From UBA961 sp049426725 (GTDB lineage Bacteria > Bacteroidota > Ignavibacteria > Kapaibacteriales > UBA961), in contig JBMSYN010000006.1 in the NCBI GenBank assembly GCA_049426725.1, positions 55,794 to 119,793 on the forward strand: 64,000 bases of DNA, in the 5' to 3' direction. The position numbers and the translations under genes are program-made. Positions within the stretch are counted from its first letter, which is position 1, and each line of letters opens with the position of its first letter. The notes under the pieces are model-generated. The model saw nothing but the letters and a program-made list of their open reading frames with translations. It was not told where the DNA came from and made no database searches. Shown here in pieces: positions 54,396 through 61,959 of this stretch.

Positions 54396-56963
54396 ATGAT
54401 TAAGCTAAGAACTCTCATATGCTTGTGTATAAAGATTCTTGGCATTGCCTCTATCTCATTTGGCAATGACAAATTCTCATTGATTTTGATGAAAAGTACA
54501 AGAAATCCTTTAGCACAAGCTTATATGATTGATACCGCACTCCCGATGAAATTCATCCGCGATCAATGGAAAGCAGGATATCATATTTCAGAATTGTCCA
54601 TGGGAGATTATAGATATTCGGTGATCATGAATGGGGGAATGATACCACAAAAAATTCTTACTTCAGATTCATTCCCGGAACTTCAATTACGAGATAATCT
54701 TGCATTGGGTATGAGTGTGACATCGGTAACAGGCTTTAAGGGAAAATGGCATTTTGTGATGTCACTTGATCAAAGCATAATGAATCAAATTGTGCTTATG
54801 CAAGGAGCATTTCCAAAAGCCAAGATAGAAGAATATTGGAATATGGGGTATCGTATAGGTGTTTTGGATTTTGTCAATGGGAAATGGATTGTAACCATGA
54901 ACAGACTCATGATGAGTACCGGACAATCATATTTCATTTCTGATACATTGCCAACACAAAATTCAAAAAAGTTTTTTAAAGGGATGGGTCTTCGATCTTG
55001 TAAAAAAATAGATGATAAATATCTGTTTGTCTTGGATGGATATGCTCAAGAGGAAAAACTGATAGACTTCACTAAGAACAGTTCATTTAGAGAAGGAATT
55101 GATTCGGCATGGGCTAAGGGTTACGCTCTGATTTCTCTTCAGATGAATTCTCAGCCTATGACATATCTTTCGCAAAATATTGAATCGCCAATTGAAATAG
55201 TGGGTCTGAATCTTTATGCAATTCCACAAGACTCCATAACTCATGAGATGTTTCATAAACATATTTTGTCTTGTAAAGACTTTCCATCTTCATCGATTGC
55301 AATGAGAAGAAGAGCGCAAGGATATCTTTTGAAGAATGATACACTATCTGCCATTTCTATGTATGCGGCTTATAGGATAACCATTCCATCAAAAAAAACA
55401 TGGATTGATTCTTCAATTGCATTGCTCGCAAATCCAATTGAATCAATTGAGAAAATAAATCTTGGAAACCTAATCAATACATCAGGTTCTGAATGGGATC
55501 CGGTTCCTTCACCGGATGGATCTTCATTGTATTTATCTGTTCGGGATAGAGTTGGTGGAGAAGGACGACAAGATGTTTTTGTTGCCAATCGAAATGATTC
55601 ATCAATTCAAGGTGAATGGAATCGCCCAATTAGCATTGGTTCCGGTGTGAATACGCAAAATGGAGAAGAGACAATCGATAATGTTTCAACTGATGGAAAT
55701 ACACTTTATCTTTCAGGAACATTCCCCGGTTCTTATGGAATGTTTGATATCTATACAGCAGAGCGCACCCCAACTGGTTGGGATAATCTCAGACAAATGC
55801 CACGTCCAATAAATTCTGAATTTCATGATGAAAGTGGGTGCCTAAGTTCTGATGGCAAAGTATTATTGTTTAGTTCTGATCGTCCCGGTGCCATAGGAGA
55901 TTTGACTATTCCAATGAGCTATCGTATTGCAGATGGTACGCATGGGAATATGGATTTATGGGCTTGCATAAAAACTGATACAGGCTGGACCGAGCCAATA
56001 AATCTTGGAGCAACCATCAATACACCATTTTCGGAGCGTTCGCTCTTTCTTCATCCCGATGGTAAATCTCTTTACTTTTCAAGCAATGGTCATCCAGGTC
56101 TTGGTGGACTTGATGTTTATGTATCCTATCGTTTAAAAGAAGATTCATGGACGGAATGGTCAATACCTCAAAATCTTGGAAGAGCAATCAATACCATAGA
56201 TGATGATTTCAGCTATAAAATTTCTGTTTCGGGTGATACAGCATATTTTGCTGCCCAAGATGCTCCCGGTGGATATGGTCAATGGGATGTGTATAGAGTT
56301 GTTCTTCCAAAAAATGTGAGACCTCAGCAAGTTGCATCGATTTCAGGAAAGGTATTCAACAAAACAACAGGAAAACCAATAACGGCTACAATCATCTGGG
56401 AAGATTTACAAACAGGTAAAACGGTTGGATCTTCCAAAGTACATCCAAATGAAGGAACATATTTTATTGTCTTGCCACTTGGAAAAAAATATGGCTACTA
56501 TGCAAGTGCAGATGGATACTTTCCAACATCATCGAATATAGATCTGAGAAATCAAAAAATAAGCATTGCAAAAAGTCATGATATACGTTTGTCGAAAATG
56601 CCGGATTCCGACAATAAAGAAATCACAATTGAATTGTCTAATGTCTTTTTCGAGTATGGCTCTTCATCTTTGCTTGAAGAATCTCACCCTGAACTGTCGA
56701 GACTCGCCAATATTATCAGAGAACAAGGATATGATGATATTCTGATTGCCGGTCACACCGATGATAAAGGTTCAGATTCATACAATGATAGACTTTCTCT
56801 TCAAAGGGCAAATTCCGTTAAAAAACATCTTATAAGTTTGGGGATATCTTCAAACTTGCTCAAAACAAAGGGTTTTGGGAAGCGCAAACCAAGATTTATC
56901 GAACAAACGGAAGTAGCAAAGGCAGGAAATCGTAGAGTTGAAGTCACGATTACGGGAAGATGA
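54396..56963 (+). CDS. OmpA-family protein with N-terminal repeats and PD40 propeller
   Basis: 855 residues. Signal peptide (near SFGND); then five imperfect repeats of about 45 residues (25-250), seen as W58-GY61, 100-108, W148-GY151, 193-202 and W239-GY242. Next is a WD40-like PD40 propeller (about 365-640: WDPVPSPDGSSLYLSVRD, ESGCLSSDGKVLLFSSDRPG, LFLHPDGKSLYFSSNGHPGLGG). A carboxypeptidase-regulatory-like module follows (about 648-725). The C-terminal OmpA domain has DDILIAGHTDDKGSDSYND, LSLQRANSVKKHL and NRRVEVTITG, and binds peptidoglycan. An anchoring or cell-surface role is likely. I start at 54396; the frame runs further upstream over the microprotein gene. Confidence 0.87.
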   Translation: MIKLRTLICLCIKILGIASISFGNDKFSLILMKSTRNPLAQAYMIDTALPMKFIRDQWKAGYHISELSMGDYRYSVIMNGGMIPQKILTSDSFPELQLRDNLALGMSVTSVTGFKGKWHFVMSLDQSIMNQIVLMQGAFPKAKIEEYWNMGYRIGVLDFVNGKWIVTMNRLMMSTGQSYFISDTLPTQNSKKFFKGMGLRSCKKIDDKYLFVLDGYAQEEKLIDFTKNSSFREGIDSAWAKGYALISLQMNSQPMTYLSQNIESPIEIVGLNLYAIPQDSITHEMFHKHILSCKDFPSSSIAMRRRAQGYLLKNDTLSAISMYAAYRITIPSKKTWIDSSIALLANPIESIEKINLGNLINTSGSEWDPVPSPDGSSLYLSVRDRVGGEGRQDVFVANRNDSSIQGEWNRPISIGSGVNTQNGEETIDNVSTDGNTLYLSGTFPGSYGMFDIYTAERTPTGWDNLRQMPRPINSEFHDESGCLSSDGKVLLFSSDRPGAIGDLTIPMSYRIADGTHGNMDLWACIKTDTGWTEPINLGATINTPFSERSLFLHPDGKSLYFSSNGHPGLGGLDVYVSYRLKEDSWTEWSIPQNLGRAINTIDDDFSYKISVSGDTAYFAAQDAPGGYGQWDVYRVVLPKNVRPQQVASISGKVFNKTTGKPITATIIWEDLQTGKTVGSSKVHPNEGTYFIVLPLGKKYGYYASADGYFPTSSNIDLRNQKISIAKSHDIRLSKMPDSDNKEITIELSNVFFEYGSSSLLEESHPELSRLANIIREQGYDDILIAGHTDDKGSDSYNDRLSLQRANSVKKHLISLGISSNLLKTKGFGKRKPRFIEQTEVAKAGNRRVEVTITGR

Positions 56964-56978
56964 AGTTTGAAAATTGGG

Positions 56979-56986
56979 TATCTTTG
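56979..56986 (+). promoter_or_regulatory. Candidate tgt promoter -7 box
   Basis: TATCTTTG, identical to the tRNA-Ser(GCT) -7 box, lies 31 bases before the tgt ATG. No -33 TTTG at standard spacing. Confidence 0.5.
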
Positions 56987-57016
56987 TGTCATCCATGATG
57001 TTTTTAGATCCACTCA

Positions 57017-58138
57017 ATGTCATTCTTTACTCTCAAGCATACAGATGAACATAGCCGAGCAAGAGCGGGTATCATAGAAACCGATCATGGTTTGATTGAA
57101 ACACCGATATTCATGCCCGTTGGCACTGTTGGTTCCGTCAAGGCAATTGAACAAAGAGAGCTCAAAGAAATAGGTGCCCAAATCATTTTGGGTAATACAT
57201 ATCATTTGTATTTACGACCTGGCGAGGATGTGCTGACGCATTTTTCGGGACATCATCGCTTCATCTCTTGGGATAAACCGATTCTCACTGATTCAGGTGG
57301 TTATCAGGTTTTCTCTCTAAAAGAATTACGAAAGATTACTGAACAAGGCGTTGAGTTTAGATCACACATCGATGGCTCTAAACATTTCTTTTCACCGGAA
57401 CGAGTGATTGAAATACAACGTTGTATCGGTAGCGATATCATGATGGTGCTCGATGAATGTACTTCATTTCCTGCTACTTCTGAAGAAGCAAAAACCTCGA
57501 TGGATTTGACACTTCGTTGGGCAAAAAGAAATAAAGATGCATTTCTCTCCACAAGTCCAAGATATGAGCATTCTCAATATTTGTTTGGCATTGGACAGGG
57601 AAGTACATTCAAAGATTTGCGCTCGGAATGCATGTCTAGATTGATTGACCTTGATTTCGATGGTTATGCAATTGGCGGACTTGCGGTTGGTGAACCTTCA
57701 TTTGATATGTATGACATCATTGATCATTCAACCAATCACATGCCTAAAGATAAACCACGATATCTCATGGGTGTAGGAACTCCTGAAAATATTCTGACAG
57801 CCATAGAAATGGGTGTTGATATGTTCGATTGCGTCATGCCCACGAGAAATGCAAGAAATGGAACCATCTTTACTACGCGTGGTAGAATGAATGTGAGAAA
57901 TCTCAAGAATAAATTTAGCGATGAACCCATTGATCCCGGTTTGGATTTATATGCTTCGCAAGAGTTTTCTTTAGGATATCTAAGACACTTGTTCACGGTT
58001 GGTGAAATTCTTGGTTTACAACTTGCCACTTTACAAAATCTCGGTTTCTACATGTGGTTGGTCAAAGAAGCAAGAAAACATATTCTCGAAGATTCATATA
58101 GCAAATGGAAAACATCAATACTAGAAATTATTTCATAA
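57017..58138 (+). CDS. tgt: tRNA-guanine(34) transglycosylase
   Basis: 373 residues; exchanges G34 for preQ1 in GU(N) tRNAs during queuosine synthesis. The catalytic base Asp is in PILTDSGGYQVFSL, and the nucleophile Asp in VDMFDCVMPTRNARNG. RSHIDGSKHFF, GLAVGEPSFDMYD and PRYLMGVGTPENIL are also typical. The zinc block, usually CxCxxC with a distal His, reads DPGLDLYASQEF and TLQNLGFY, so all three cysteines and the histidine are absent. The protein otherwise looks intact. First of a tgt-yajC-ribBA run. Confidence 0.93.
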   Translation: MSFFTLKHTDEHSRARAGIIETDHGLIETPIFMPVGTVGSVKAIEQRELKEIGAQIILGNTYHLYLRPGEDVLTHFSGHHRFISWDKPILTDSGGYQVFSLKELRKITEQGVEFRSHIDGSKHFFSPERVIEIQRCIGSDIMMVLDECTSFPATSEEAKTSMDLTLRWAKRNKDAFLSTSPRYEHSQYLFGIGQGSTFKDLRSECMSRLIDLDFDGYAIGGLAVGEPSFDMYDIIDHSTNHMPKDKPRYLMGVGTPENILTAIEMGVDMFDCVMPTRNARNGTIFTTRGRMNVRNLKNKFSDEPIDPGLDLYASQEFSLGYLRHLFTVGEILGLQLATLQNLGFYMWLVKEARKHILEDSYSKWKTSILEIIS

Positions 58139-58163
58139 TCATATTCACTTTTTAGGTAGTGTA

Positions 58164-58493
58164 ATGCCATTCTTTCCAATTGAACTTCATGCTCAGCAAG
58201 GGCAGGCTGGTGGTGATCCGGTTTCACAATTATTGACATCACTTCTTCCCATGGCTGCGATTTTCGCTGTCTTTTATTTCTTGATGATTCGTCCTCAAAG
58301 AAAACGTCATAATGAACACATGAAAATGATCTCCGAATTGAAAAAAGGAGATAAAGTCGTTACATCTGCAGGTATTCATGGAACCGTTGATGCAGTAGAA
58401 GAGTCGGGTATTATCAAACTTAAAATTGCAGATGCAACAATAATCAAAATAGATAAAGTTGCTATTTCACAAGTCAATATTGATAAGGCATGA
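58164..58493 (+). CDS. yajC: Preprotein translocase subunit YajC
   Basis: 109 residues with one N-terminal membrane helix (about 25-45: LLPMAAIFAVFYFLMIRPQ) ending in RPQRKR, then the conserved ELKKGDKVVTSAGIHGTV domain. It is an accessory of SecDF-YidC. Its stop overlaps the ribBA ATG (ATGA). tgt and yajC are neighbours in many bacteria. Confidence 0.95.
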   Translation: MPFFPIELHAQQGQAGGDPVSQLLTSLLPMAAIFAVFYFLMIRPQRKRHNEHMKMISELKKGDKVVTSAGIHGTVDAVEESGIIKLKIADATIIKIDKVAISQVNIDKA

Positions 58494-59698
58494 AACAAAC
58501 GTTTGATTCCATAGAACAAGCAGTCAAAGACTTGCAAGCTGGAAAAGTTGTCATTGTTCTTGATGATGAAGATCGCGAGAATGAGGGTGATATCATTTGT
58601 GCTGCTGAGTCATGTACTCCCGAGCAAGTTAATTTCATGGCTTCTCAAGCAAAAGGTTTGATCTGCGTTGCATTGCCGTCTGACAAAGCCATAGCACTCG
58701 AACTCGAGCCCATGGTTCCCGACAATACTGCTTTGCATGGAACAAAATTCACCGTATCTATAGATTATCTTCATGGTACCAGTTCGGGAATTTCAGCCAG
58801 TGATAGATCTGCAACTATACAAGCCCTCGTTAAGCCTGATGTGAAGCCGGAAGATTTTGGCAGACCAGGACATATTTTTCCACTCATAGCTGTTGAAGAG
58901 GGTGTTTTAAGAAGAGCAGGGCATACCGAAGCAGTTGTTGATTTGATGAAATTGGGTGGACTGCAACCAGTTGGAGTCTTATGCGAAATTCTTGCAGAAG
59001 ATGGGACTATGATGCGCACTCCTCAATTGATGGAGTTTTCTGAGAAGCATCAATTGTCGATTATCACTGTCAAAGATTTAATCAAATATAGATTGAATAA
59101 AGAACAGCTTGTTACTTCTGTCGCAGAAGCTCAATTACCAACGGAATATGGAGATTTCACTCTAAAGGTGTTTGCTAACACCGTTGATGGAAAAGAACAT
59201 GTTGCCTTGGTGAAAGGTACATGGGATTCTCATGAACCGGTCTTAGTTCGGGTTCATAGCGAGTGTCTTACCGGTGATATCTTTCATTCACTTCGTTGTG
59301 ATTGCGGACCCCAATTGAATGCTGCCCTAGCTATGATTGAACAAGCTGGAAAAGGCGTTTTATTGTATATGCGCCAAGAAGGGAGAGGAATTGGTCTTGT
59401 GAATAAAGTAAAAGCATATTCCTTGCAAGAACAAGGCTTGGACACAGTTGAAGCAAATGTACAATTGGGTTTTCAACCAGATCCTCGCGATTATGGCATC
59501 GGAGCTCAAATTCTTGCGTCCTTGGGTGTACGCAAGATGAAACTCATAACCAATAATCCAACGAAAAGAGTTGGACTTGAAAGTTATGGACTGGAAGTCA
59601 TTGAAAGAGTCCCCATCGAAATGCAACCCAATCCAGTAAATCGTGAGTATTTAGAGACAAAAAAGGTAAAAATGGGCCATTTATTGACCCATCTCTAG
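58490..59698 (+). CDS. ribBA: Bifunctional 3,4-dihydroxy-2-butanone-4-phosphate synthase/GTP cyclohydrolase II
   Basis: 402 residues; supplies both starting precursors of riboflavin. RibB domain (1-200): VLDDEDRENEGDII, HGTSSGISASDRSATI and RRAGHTEAVVDL. RibA domain (205-402): RVHSECLTGDIFHSLRCDCGPQL with the zinc cysteines, RQEGRGIGLVNKVKAYSLQ, and NNPTKRVGLESYGLEV. No FMN riboswitch is involved, as the gene is internal to the operon. Confidence 0.96.
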   Translation: MKQTFDSIEQAVKDLQAGKVVIVLDDEDRENEGDIICAAESCTPEQVNFMASQAKGLICVALPSDKAIALELEPMVPDNTALHGTKFTVSIDYLHGTSSGISASDRSATIQALVKPDVKPEDFGRPGHIFPLIAVEEGVLRRAGHTEAVVDLMKLGGLQPVGVLCEILAEDGTMMRTPQLMEFSEKHQLSIITVKDLIKYRLNKEQLVTSVAEAQLPTEYGDFTLKVFANTVDGKEHVALVKGTWDSHEPVLVRVHSECLTGDIFHSLRCDCGPQLNAALAMIEQAGKGVLLYMRQEGRGIGLVNKVKAYSLQEQGLDTVEANVQLGFQPDPRDYGIGAQILASLGVRKMKLITNNPTKRVGLESYGLEVIERVPIEMQPNPVNREYLETKKVKMGHLLTHL

Positions 59699-59700
59699 GT

Positions 59701-59731
59701 TTTGTCATCTAATGAAAATTCTCTACTTTTG
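59701..59731 (+). promoter_or_regulatory. greA promoter, Bacteroidota type
   Basis: TTTG (59701-59704), 19 bases, TACTTTTG (59724-59731). It begins two bases after the ribBA stop. Transcription would start near 59738, upstream of an intrinsic terminator that precedes greA. Confidence 0.75.
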
Positions 59732-59737
59732 TTCTGT

Positions 59738-59793
59738 ACTTAATGTACGCCACGAGGCAAAGTCGTTATGATGTAACGACTTTGTTTTTTTTT
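59738..59793 (+). ncRNA. Possible short greA leader RNA
   Basis: A transcript from the promoter at 59701-59731 that stops at the terminator at 59758-59793 would be about 55 bases long. This is inferred from promoter and terminator positions only. Confidence 0.35.
59758..59793 (+). terminator. Strong intrinsic terminator inside the greA leader
   Basis: Perfect 11-bp stem caaagtcgtta/taacgactttg (59758-59768 with 59774-59784), loop tgatg, then nine T residues. It lies downstream of the greA promoter and 30 bases before the greA start. It also can end ribBA transcripts. Confidence 0.93.
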
Positions 59794-59823
59794 ACAATCA
59801 ACACTATGAAGTTGGAGAAATCC

Positions 59824-60306
59824 ATGTCAGCCGGTCCAGTATATATGACCCGTGAAGGAGTCGCTAAAATTGAAGATGAATTAAAGCAACTCAAGGGAAA
59901 GGGAAGAACAGAAATAGCTCAAAAGATCGCTTATGCACGCTCTCACGGAGATCTGTCAGAAAATGCCGATTATGATGCTGCCAAGCATGAACAAGAATTG
60001 CTTGAGATGCGCATTTCGAAATTGGAATCAACATTGATGAAAGTGCAGGTCATTGATTCAAAAGATCTTCCGGATGATAAAATCTATATTCTTTCAAAAG
60101 TGAAATTGAAGAATCTTAATACTGGCAAAACAATCGAATATTCGCTTGTGAGTGCAGAAGAAGCAGATTTTCAGGCAAACAAGCTGGCTGTGTCTTCACC
60201 TTTGGGTAAAGCTTTGCTTGGCAAGACCGTTGGAGATAAGGTAATGACTAAGGTCCCAGCCGGAGAAATTGAATATGAAGTGCTTGAAATTGGAAAAATT
60301 GATTGA
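59824..60306 (+). CDS. greA: Transcription elongation factor GreA
   Basis: 160 residues; rescues backtracked RNA polymerase by promoting transcript cleavage. Coiled-coil N-terminal domain with the acidic tip ARSHGDLSENADYDAAKHEQ, and C-terminal FKBP-like domain ending SPLGKALLGKTVGDKV. I start at 59824, since GGAG precedes it by seven bases and the length then matches GreA; ATGs at 59806 and 59743 are in frame. The 59743 start would be almost at the transcript 5' end and would translate through the leader terminator. Confidence 0.95.
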   Translation: MSAGPVYMTREGVAKIEDELKQLKGKGRTEIAQKIAYARSHGDLSENADYDAAKHEQELLEMRISKLESTLMKVQVIDSKDLPDDKIYILSKVKLKNLNTGKTIEYSLVSAEEADFQANKLAVSSPLGKALLGKTVGDKVMTKVPAGEIEYEVLEIGKID

Positions 60307-60335
60307 TTTAAACCTTTTTATCCCGAAATTGCTCT

Positions 60336-60369
60336 AAATCCCATGCACTGAAACATGGGATTTTTTTTT
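60336..60369 (+). terminator. Intrinsic terminator between greA and the sigma factor gene
   Basis: Stem aaatcccatg/catgggattt (60336-60345 with 60354-60363), eight-base loop, then a T-run to 60369. It ends two bases before the Shine-Dalgarno AAGGA (60371-60375) of the sigma factor gene, so no promoter can fit between. Confidence 0.9.
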
Positions 60370-60379
60370 GAAGGAATAG

Positions 60380-60955
60380 ATGAATTCAGAAGGTGACATA
60401 TTGGATCTCATTTCTCATGGCAAAAATCATCAAGCCATGAATCTTATCATGTCACGATTTAAAAGATTCGTTCATTCAATAGCCATTCGCTATATGCGAG
60501 ACGAAGAGGATGCCAAAGACATTACTCAAGAAGTATTCATCAAAGCATATCAGGCGATTGAAACTTTTCGAGGTGATTCTCATATTCGGACATGGCTCTA
60601 TGCCATAACAAAAAACCTTTGTTTGAATGCATTGGATAGAAAGAAAAGAAAAGGTCAAATCATAAGTCTGGATTCTCACGAATACATTGAATTACCGGCA
60701 TCAGAGAAAACTGATACATTAGTTGAACATGCTGAGTTCACTACATTATTTAATGAATGTATGTCAATCTTGCCGGAAAAACAGAGAGAAACATTCATTC
60801 TTCGACATGTAGAAGAATTGTCTTATGAAGAAATATCGCAGATGCTTGGAACAAGCATCGGTGGATTGAAAGCAAATTATTTTCAAGCAATACAAAAATT
60901 AGCTCAATATCTTGATTCAAAAGGTATAAGGAATACACATGAAAGACAATCATGA
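60380..60955 (+). CDS. ECF-type RNA polymerase sigma factor
   Basis: 191 residues. Region 2 (about 25-90): YMRDEEDAKDITQEVFIKAYQAIETFRGDSHIRTWLYAITKN (block DEEDAKDITQEVFIKAYQAI); region 4 (about 125-175): LPEKQRETFILRHVEELSYEEISQMLGTSIGGLKANYFQAIQKL (block YEEISQMLGTSIGGLKA). A good SD (AAGGA) precedes the ATG. It overlaps the anti-sigma-like gene by 17 bases. The signal it answers is unknown. Confidence 0.93.
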   Translation: MNSEGDILDLISHGKNHQAMNLIMSRFKRFVHSIAIRYMRDEEDAKDITQEVFIKAYQAIETFRGDSHIRTWLYAITKNLCLNALDRKKRKGQIISLDSHEYIELPASEKTDTLVEHAEFTTLFNECMSILPEKQRETFILRHVEELSYEEISQMLGTSIGGLKANYFQAIQKLAQYLDSKGIRNTHERQS

Positions 60956-61511
60956 AATATCGCTTCTTTTTCCTGATCACATCAATGGAACATTGAGTCC
61001 GGAAGAACGAAGAATGGTTGATGAAGCTCTCCTTTCTTCAACCGAACTGCAAGCTGAATATGATTCATTCCATAGAGTATTTCAGTTATTGGATAGAGAT
61101 GAAATCATTTCAGAAATGGAGAGTCAAGCTCGTATAATTGAATTGCATGCATTTGTGCCTATATCCAAGAAGAGACCAATGTTACAACCTGTCCCCTTGA
61201 TTATAGGTGCTTCAACTGCTATTGCCGCTTGCATGCTGATTTGGATTGGTATGACAAATGCATCAAAGGATGTGAAGACTGATGTATCATCGATTTCAAC
61301 AGAATATCAAATGACACCGGTGCTCCTTTCTGATGAGATACATGGTTTGACAATGTCTCCTGATGATCTTGAAGATATCATGCTTGAAGAAGTCCTGGCA
61401 CTCTATGTTCGAGATATTGAATCTGAAGGTAATGCGCCTCTAAATCCAATATTGGAAGATGAAATTACCAAGTTTTTGCTCAAGGAGTCCAAAGATGAAG
61501 AATCATTGTAA
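60939..61511 (+). CDS. Putative anti-sigma factor
   Basis: 190 residues with one membrane helix (about 84-106: LIIGASTAIAACMLIWIG). The cytoplasmic N-terminal part resembles anti-sigma domains (LFPDHINGTLSPEERRMVDEALLSS) but has no zinc-binding HxxxCxxC. The periplasmic C-terminal part is acidic. Position, 17-base overlap with the sigma gene, and topology are the evidence. Confidence 0.75.
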   Translation: MKDNHEISLLFPDHINGTLSPEERRMVDEALLSSTELQAEYDSFHRVFQLLDRDEIISEMESQARIIELHAFVPISKKRPMLQPVPLIIGASTAIAACMLIWIGMTNASKDVKTDVSSISTEYQMTPVLLSDEIHGLTMSPDDLEDIMLEEVLALYVRDIESEGNAPLNPILEDEITKFLLKESKDEESL

Positions 61512-61950
61512 ACTCACTTCAATAGTATTGGCAATTATCTTGTGTTTATCCGTGCAAGTCTTGAAAGCTCAAGATGACTTCACGATGAGAGAAAAAATGA
61601 AGTCATTCAAGAAAATCATGTTGATTGAAAAACTCAATATGAATGAAGAGCAATCAATTAAGTTCTTCGCCAGATATCAACAACAAGAAGAATCCATCAA
61701 AAAAGCATATAATGATCTTGATATGGCTCTCAAGAATCTTGATGAATTGCAGCAATCAGGAAAAGGGGACTATGATAAAGTGATTCAACAAGTGTTTGAC
61801 AAAGATCTGGCAATGAGAAAGTCTGTCATTGAGAGAATGAAAGCCATGAAGGGAATACTTTCAGATAAGCAATATGCACAATACATCCTCATGGAACATA
61901 GATTGCTTGATAATCTTCAAAAGATGATGAAGAAAAGGCAAAAGAAGTGA
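61495..61950 (+). CDS. Exported Spy/CpxP-like helical protein
   Basis: 151 residues. I start at 61495, giving a signal peptide (VLAIILCLSVQVLKAQ) and a 17-base overlap with the anti-sigma-like gene. The mature part is a charged coiled helix with LNMNEEQSIKFFARYQQQEESIKK, comparable to Spy/CpxP/ZraP-type periplasmic chaperones and sensors (block LNMNEEQSIKFFARY). Such proteins often sit with envelope-stress regulators. It could be an effector or a signal-sensing component. Confidence 0.7.
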   Translation: MKNHCKLTSIVLAIILCLSVQVLKAQDDFTMREKMKSFKKIMLIEKLNMNEEQSIKFFARYQQQEESIKKAYNDLDMALKNLDELQQSGKGDYDKVIQQVFDKDLAMRKSVIERMKAMKGILSDKQYAQYILMEHRLLDNLQKMMKKRQKK

Positions 61951-61959
61951 AGAAGCAAA

